Source: Gigaspora rosea | Taxonomy: Eukaryota; Glomeromycota; Glomeromycetes; Diversisporales; Gigasporaceae | Assembly: GCA_003550325.1 (NCBI GenBank) | Contig: QKWP01000041.1 | Span: forward strand, 599,026-663,025 | Direction: 5' to 3' | DNA: 64,000 bases | Shown here: positions 58,881-64,000 of the stretch, in pieces | How positions within the stretch are numbered: position 1 is the stretch's first letter | Layout of the letters: each line of letters opens with the position of its first letter | Notes under the pieces: generated by a model | The model's database searches: none | Seen by the model: the letters and a program-made list of their open reading frames with translations, nothing else | What the model was told of the DNA's origin: nothing | Made by a program: the position numbers and the translations under genes

Positions 58881-60531
58881 GGGTAAACGTAGATCATTAA
58901 AATTTTTGGCTAAATTAATAACAACCGTAAAAAGTTTTATTTGTAGCACATTTTTATTTTCTATATAAATCTCATTGTACCACTAAAATCATATGATAAA
59001 CTCTTTTTATAAGAGAATTATATTTTGGTGCACTCTGAACCATGGTGCACTCCTGATCACGGGGTATATATACAATCAGTGATCATTGATAATCTGTTTT
59101 TTTGTACTACATACTAACTTTTACTTTTTTTTTTTTTGTACTGTACTACATTTACTTTTTTTTTTTCTGTACTAGTTTGTCACGTTTTGTGGTGTCGTCG
59201 CTAGTGATGCCACCGAAATTGATTTTTGAAAAAGGCCTATTTCGTCTTCATTAGAGAAAATTAAAATTTTTTATAAGGAAGAGCAAATAAAATTTATATA
59301 AATATGTTCCTAATAATTTCGTCTATTCAAAAAAAGTATCAAATAATTTTGTCTTTCAAGTAAAATAGATCAAAAACAATTTCGTCTTTAAATTTTAATT
59401 TCGGGTTTTAGAACCCGAAATGCTTTCATCCTCATGTATAGTCATCACTGTTGTCGTCCTTGGGTATTGTCGCTCGGTGTCGTCGCTTTGGTGTTGTTGC
59501 TTTGGTGTTGTCATCTTGGTGTGAATCCGTCATTTAGGTGCTGTGCATTTTGTCATTTGCTTTGCCGCTTTGCCACTTGTTTTGTGTCGTTTATTTTGGC
59601 ACTTTATGCTGTAATTTTGCTGGTTGCACCATACCTTCGGTGTCGTTGGTGTGAATTGGCTTTGTTGTTGCCGATGTGATTTCGGTTATGTGGCGTGCTT
59701 ATTTAGGTTGGAGTTCAGTTAAATTTAGGGTTAGGGTGGGGTTAGGGTAAGTTGTTTTAGTTAGAGGTTAGGGTTAGAGTGGGTTATTTTGAATAGGGTT
59801 AGAGTAGTTTTATTCGTTGTTTTTGTTTTCTGGTTTGTGTCTATTTCTAACACTTTTTTTCTGCTTTGTTTAGAGCGTCTTGGTACTTATAGTTTCTTCG
59901 TTCCGGTTAGTGGACGTATTTGGGAAGTATGATAGTTTTTGGACTTTCTTGGTCATTCCGGGCATATAGTTTTTTTGTTCTGGTTAGTGGACATATTTGG
60001 GAAGTATGACAGTTTTAGGACTTACTTGGTTATTCCGGGCGTGTTATTATTCTTTGTTGTTTTTTGTATTCCGGCTTTTGAACTGTTTACTAACGCTTTC
60101 TTCTTTTTTTCTCTGTTTGTAAAGGTATTTTGGAGCTAGGGTTAGGGCAAGTTAGAGTAGTTGTGGTTGTATCGAATATTTAGGAAAGTGAGCAAAGTGA
60201 CTACAGGGTGAGCGAAGCGAGCCCTGTATGTGTTGCTTCGCTACGCAAGCTGTACTGAGTATAACGAAGTGGCGTATAAGAATGTAAATTTACGTGTAGG
60301 CATAGTTTTGTTTTTGCTTGGGTTATATGTTAGGGCAGGTAGGGTATATTAGATAGTTTTTTAGTATGACATAATTGTTGTATCATGCCGTGCAAGTGTA
60401 ATAAATTAATCGCTATTAATCGCTATAAAATATAATTCTTGTATAAGTAAAATTTTTAATAAATTAAAAAAAACATAACCGTTGATTACATCGATCATGC
60501 GATCCAAAGTGCGGACAGATACAGGGTGTAG
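58881..60531. other. GT/T-rich region with telomere-like motifs and a short tandem duplication
   Basis: TTTACTTTTTTTTT and TTTTTGTACTAC repeats lie at 59,090-59,180. TTAGGGTTAGGG-type motifs occur at about 59,726-59,800 and 60,137-60,147. A 77-bp unit (ATAGTTTCTTCGTTCCGGTT...TTGGTCATTCCGGGC) is duplicated at 59,889-60,042. A GCGAAGCGAGCC/GCTTCGCTACGC inverted motif lies at 60,212-60,246. The cysteine- and leucine-rich frame at 59,434-59,679 looks like a by-product of GTCGTCGC-type repeats. Confidence 0.45.
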
Positions 60532-61099
60532 TAGGGGTCTTAACCGGGTCGGGTCTGACCCAACCCGACCCGGGTCAGACCCAACCCGGGTCGGGTTGGG
60601 TCAGATCAAACTTGGGTCGGGTCAGACCCGGGTCAGAAAAATCCCGGATCGGGTCAGACCCGGGTCAGAAAAAACCTGGGTCAGGTCAGACCAGGGTCAG
60701 ACCCAGGTTAATGATGATGACGCATGACGATTGCAAAAATAAATAAATAATTAATTAATTTATTATAAAAAAGTTTTCATAGATAAAAAGAACTTCGTAC
60801 GTACGTACAATTTTTACAGGCAAAATTCTCGTGATCTAGTGATCGGATCTGCATCATTTTAAAGTATGTATGCAGCGATCACAGATTAGTGGTTGTACCC
60901 CCTAGGGTACAATAACCGGTTAACTGTTAGGCTATCCAGATACCCGAATTATAAACTTGATAAGATAAATTATTGAGGTATCCGGTTAACTTAAGATATG
61001 ATATAGGATAATATAGGGTAAAATACAATAATAATAAATATTTTAATTTGCGTATTATTTATATACTAGCATCACCGGTGTAAAACTTGTCGGGTGGCA

Positions 61100-61853
61100 A
61101 AAATAAAGTCAGCCAGAAAAAGAATTACAAGAGTTAAAAGAGCAATTACAAAACGAAAATGACCCTGCTAAAAAGCAAGACTAACTCATAACGACTAATT
61201 TCATTTTCATTTAAAATAGCCGTAAAAACGCCTTGGGTGAATAATCTTTGCTTGACCTGTGGTCCGGCTCACTCAAAAAAATCTCATATTTTAGGGGCAC
61301 AACGCTGATTACCTAATTTAAATTGTCTTTCCTCCTCTTGGCTTAAAAGGGGCAAACCTATAAGCCTTAACCAAATCGATTTGACCACTAGCGACTTAAT
61401 TTATTTAGAAAATGCCCCCGAAATTGCCCTGGAACAAATTATTGCTACCAAAAGAGTAATATTGATTATGCCGGAGATGACAAAGATCGTTTATGAAGAT
61501 TTCATATTAAGGGCAATCCTTTTATTTCTCCCAAAGAACAACGAGAAATTTTTTATTGTCAGCGATTAAGTACTTACTGACACGTTAAACGAGATGCTGT
61601 GCCGTGCCATCTCAACCAGTAAAAAGGACTAGAAAAAAAGAAGTTGAAAAAGAACCATTAAAACTTTTAAAGGGCCAAAAAAAACCTACGGAGGATATTA
61701 AATAACATGGTAAGAGAAACGAATAAATTGTATTTAAAGGAAATACTACAAGAAATTAAGGAAATTAAAGCAACTATAGGGAATTTTGTATCGTGCGAAA
61801 AAGGACAGCAGGAGTGATCTAACTCTTGCGGCTGAGGTTATTATTTGCCATAA
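61100..61853 (+). pseudogene. Bacterial-looking fragment with TGA read as Trp (mollicute code)
   Basis: The block is visibly less AT-rich than its surroundings. 61,101-61,177 reads as an acidic coiled-coil tail (KELQELKEQLQNENDPAKKQ). From 61,192 a frame continues (TPWVNNLCLTCGPAHSKKSH) through TGA at 61,306-61,308, LNQIDLTTSDLIYLENAPEI, and to about 61,457. A one-base shift then leads to IDYAGDDKDRL, TGA (61,494-61,496), RFHIKGNPFISPKEQREIFY, TGA (61,578-61,580), ending TAA at 61,620. A third frame starts ATG 61,707 behind GGAGG, a Shine-Dalgarno-like site at 61,690-61,694. It passes TGA at 61,815 and 61,833 and stops at TAA 61,851-61,853 (48 codons under code 4). I recognise no function. 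Mollicutes-related endobacteria live in these fungi and use this code, so transfer is a plausible source. Confidence 0.5.
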
Positions 61854-62083
61854 TAATTAGCACGGGGTTTTTTTGTTATTTTGGTTCCCTCGCCCGGGCA
61901 ATAAATAAAGACAAATAACTCATGACTGTGAACCAATCCGAGTAAATGAGTTCTGGCTCTTCTTGTTAGTCAGGCCTTAAAACCCAAATCTTATTTATTT
62001 TTAATTAAAATTCGAATACACTTATTTATATGACCTTCATTATTATTAATTATTTTATTGTTAATCGATACTGCTTCTAATAT

Positions 62084-62671
62084 TGGGGTGTCACACGGAC
62101 TAATTAATCAAAATTATGTTCGATAACTATGTGATTTATCATATTGCAGATTTTTTACATTACCACAAAGCAAATAGATTTACTTCTATATACAGTATCG
62201 GATTTTATTAACTCATATGAAAATCGATATTTTAGATATTTTAAAATGTATCAACTTATTATATAGGAGTGCAATAGCCTTGAAATTTTCACAAGTTATT
62301 TATAAAGTCAAAAAATAAAGCTATGGTTTTATTTTTTCTATTAATAGCGATATGTGGATTTTGAACATTCACTTTATAGAGTACTTAAAAATTCATTAAT
62401 TAGGACGTTACATTAAAACATATAAATCGAAACTTAATTAGAACTTTAGCGAAAAATCAACCATAGCTACTTTGAAACAGTTCTGACGAACAGCTTTCAA
62501 TTAAAAAAAAATTAGATAAGTAAGTACAATATTAATGTGATACCTTTAGAATTTTGCGCTTTTCTTTATAAAATTACGTTCGATCATTTATTTTAATTTT
62601 ACTGACAAAAATCTGCATTATGATATAGTTATCGGACATAGTTTTGATTAATTAGTCCGTGTGACACCCCA
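62084..62671. mobile_element. 588-bp Mutator-like MITE
   Basis: Ends TGGGGTGTCACACGGACTAA and TTAGTCCGTGTGACACCCCA. The inverted repeats extend about 60 bp with few changes. A perfect 9-bp duplication ttctaatat flanks it (62,075-62,083 and 62,672-62,680), typical of the Mutator superfamily. It is inserted in the hAT element. Confidence 0.93.
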
Positions 62672-63193
62672 TTCTAATATCGTTTTATTATTATTAAATA
62701 GTTTGAACTGCATAATAAAAAAATTTTTACTTATCTTGTCAAATGGGAGTCTCTAAGCACTCCTATTTCATTTTTCGATTTCAAAATTTGATACACAAAT
62801 AAAATTTTTTAAACTCTTATTTATTTCCGAAATAGATCTCTTTGTCTGGCCACTAATGACACCTGACGAATACGTAAGTTAGAATAGAATGTACAAAGTA
62901 CCAACTTTATACGGCCTTAGATAGGTTTTAGGTAGTAATATAATAAACAATCGTTGCGTTACCCATCATTAACCTGGGTTCAACCCGGGTTGGGTTGGGT
63001 TGGGTCAGACCCGGGTCGGGTTTGATATGAGGCGGGTCAGACCCGGGTCGGGTTTGGCATGAGGTGGGTCTGACCCGGGTCGGGTTTGACATGAGGCGGG
63101 TCAGACCCGGGTCGGGTTTTGACCCAAGTGGGTCTGACCCGGGTCAGGCCCAAACCCGACCCAACCCGACCCATTATGACCCCTAGGGTGTAG

Positions 63194-64000
63194 GTGAGAT
63201 TTTTCAGGTCACATGATCAATCGATCTCTGGGCTAGGTTGGGGTCACGTGATCACGTGAGCACTTTCCTGTTTCATAAATCAACATGAAAAAATAAATAC
63301 ACAGATCACTTTTTTTTTTAACTAACCTTTTTTTAACTAAACGTTGCCATTTATATTGTCGTTGCAATTGCTGTTATTGCATTTTAGGTAAGTTGTTTCA
63401 CTAATGGCGGTTTACTTTTTTTTTTTCTATCGTCGTTTCGTCGTGTCTTTGAGTTATTGTACTACCGTTTTATTTGTAGTGTTTCTTTTTTTTCTATAGT
63501 GTCGTGCCATTTCTTCTCTTGCCGTTTCTCTTGCCGCTTCTCTTGCCATTTTTTTTGCTGTTTCTCTTTCTTGCCGTTTCTCTTGCCATTTCGCCAGGTG
63601 TCGTGGCACTATAATTGTTGTTAATGGGTGGGTTAGTGTTAGATAAAGGATAGGGTTAGAGGTTAGATTGTAGTATTAAGGTTAGGGTTTAGTTTAGATA
63701 GTATAGAGATAATTATAAAATATGTACAAATAAATAAAATTAATATAAGAGGATTTAAATAAAAAAAGAAAAACAATTAAAAATAAAATAAATCTGAACC
63801 TGAAAACAAGATCATTCGTGCTAATTGTTCAGTTCTATTTGGATCATATTGACGCCTTATCTATAAAGAAATAAATAATTTATTTAAAATAAATAAAATA
63901 ATTTTTTTTAAATAAAATAAATAAAATGAATTAAAAAAAATAAATAAATAATTTAGAAAAAATTAAATTAAACCGAATTTTTAAAATAATTTAAAAAATA
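63194..64000. other. Right edge: T-rich repeats, telomere-like motifs, then A/T-only DNA
   Basis: TTGCCGTTTCTCTTGCC units are repeated at about 63,520-63,595. GGTTAGGGTTTAG-type motifs lie near 63,650-63,700. This order resembles 59,090-60,150, so both may be copies of one repeat. From 63,720 on the sequence is nearly pure A/T. No gene. Confidence 0.45.

Larger units (their letters stand above)
60532..63185. mobile_element. 2654-bp hAT-type element with GC-rich ends
   Basis: Left TAGGGGTCTTAACCGGGTCG; right end GACCCATTATGACCCCTA. A perfect 8-bp duplication gggtgtag flanks it (60,524-60,531 and 63,186-63,193). Both ends carry about 190 bp of GGGTCGGGTT / AACCCGACCC repeats in both orientations. 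The left terminus resembles the one at 21,331, so the transposase at 16,624-19,532 is a candidate partner. It has no transposase. Inside lie a bacterial-looking fragment and a Mutator-like MITE. Confidence 0.93.

Noticed and set aside
59434..59679. Frame resembling a membrane protein
   Set aside because: The hydrophobic, cysteine-rich look follows from GTCGTCGC/TTTGTT repeat DNA; no conserved features.
60482..60727. Frame rich in GSDPTRPGSDP-like repeats
   Set aside because: Translation of the GGGTCGGGT repeats at the hAT end.

Overview
The window looks like nuclear DNA from an arbuscular mycorrhizal fungus (Glomeromycotina, Rhizophagus/Glomus type). This is inferred from gene content, not from a database search. 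The DNA is very AT-rich and gene-poor, and is packed with transposon relics. Its few protein genes belong to families known to be hugely expanded in these fungi: Sel1-like repeat proteins, F-box/LRR proteins, BTB-BACK-TLDc proteins, and introned hAT and piggyBac transposases.

Layout. 1-13,000: no convincing host gene. It holds a large nested palindrome (355-1290), a 4.1-kb pogo-like element with TA target duplication (2025-6144) carrying several smaller insertions, another foldback (6325-6905), and a hAT-like element with nested inverted repeats and a tandem array (9986-11781). 13,049-16,383: an intact F-box/LRR gene (minus) lies head-to-head with a BTB-BACK-TLDc pseudogene (plus), 160 bp apart. 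16,624-19,532: a hAT transposase that I reconstruct as 10 exons and 705 codons with no break, followed upstream by a six-copy ~195-bp array and a GC-rich hAT-type terminus. 23.0-25.3 kb: a PIF/Harbinger-like element enclosing an extraordinary tandem array of palindromes. 25.5-38.9 kb: mostly MITEs and low-information AT-rich DNA; a possible broken gene lies at 31.8-32.4 kb. 38,938-43,032: an intact 1364-residue protein with 37 Sel1-like repeats. 43.3-53 kb: hAT and piggyBac-like elements, LTR remnants, and degenerate tandem repeats; one hAT copy carries a Sel1 gene fragment. 52.0-56.4 kb: two inverted arms bracket a frameshifted family gene. 57.9-58.9 kb: piggyBac transposase pseudogene. 60,532-63,185: a hAT-type element with GC-rich ends and a perfect 8-bp target duplication. 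It contains both a Mutator-like MITE and a bacterial-looking fragment whose frames read through TGA as Trp.

How the parts relate. Only three protein genes look intact: F-box/LRR, hAT transposase and Sel1. F-box and Sel1-like proteins are adaptor or scaffold families. The transposase is a plausible source of mobility for the many non-autonomous elements with TAG...CTA ends and 8-bp duplications. Several insertions can be checked inside the window because a paralogous empty site is present, notably the hAT at 46,788 against the locus near 26,316. No rRNA, tRNA or CRISPR was found. One ambiguous base (3456) sits at the junction of an exact 71-bp duplication and looks like an assembly join.
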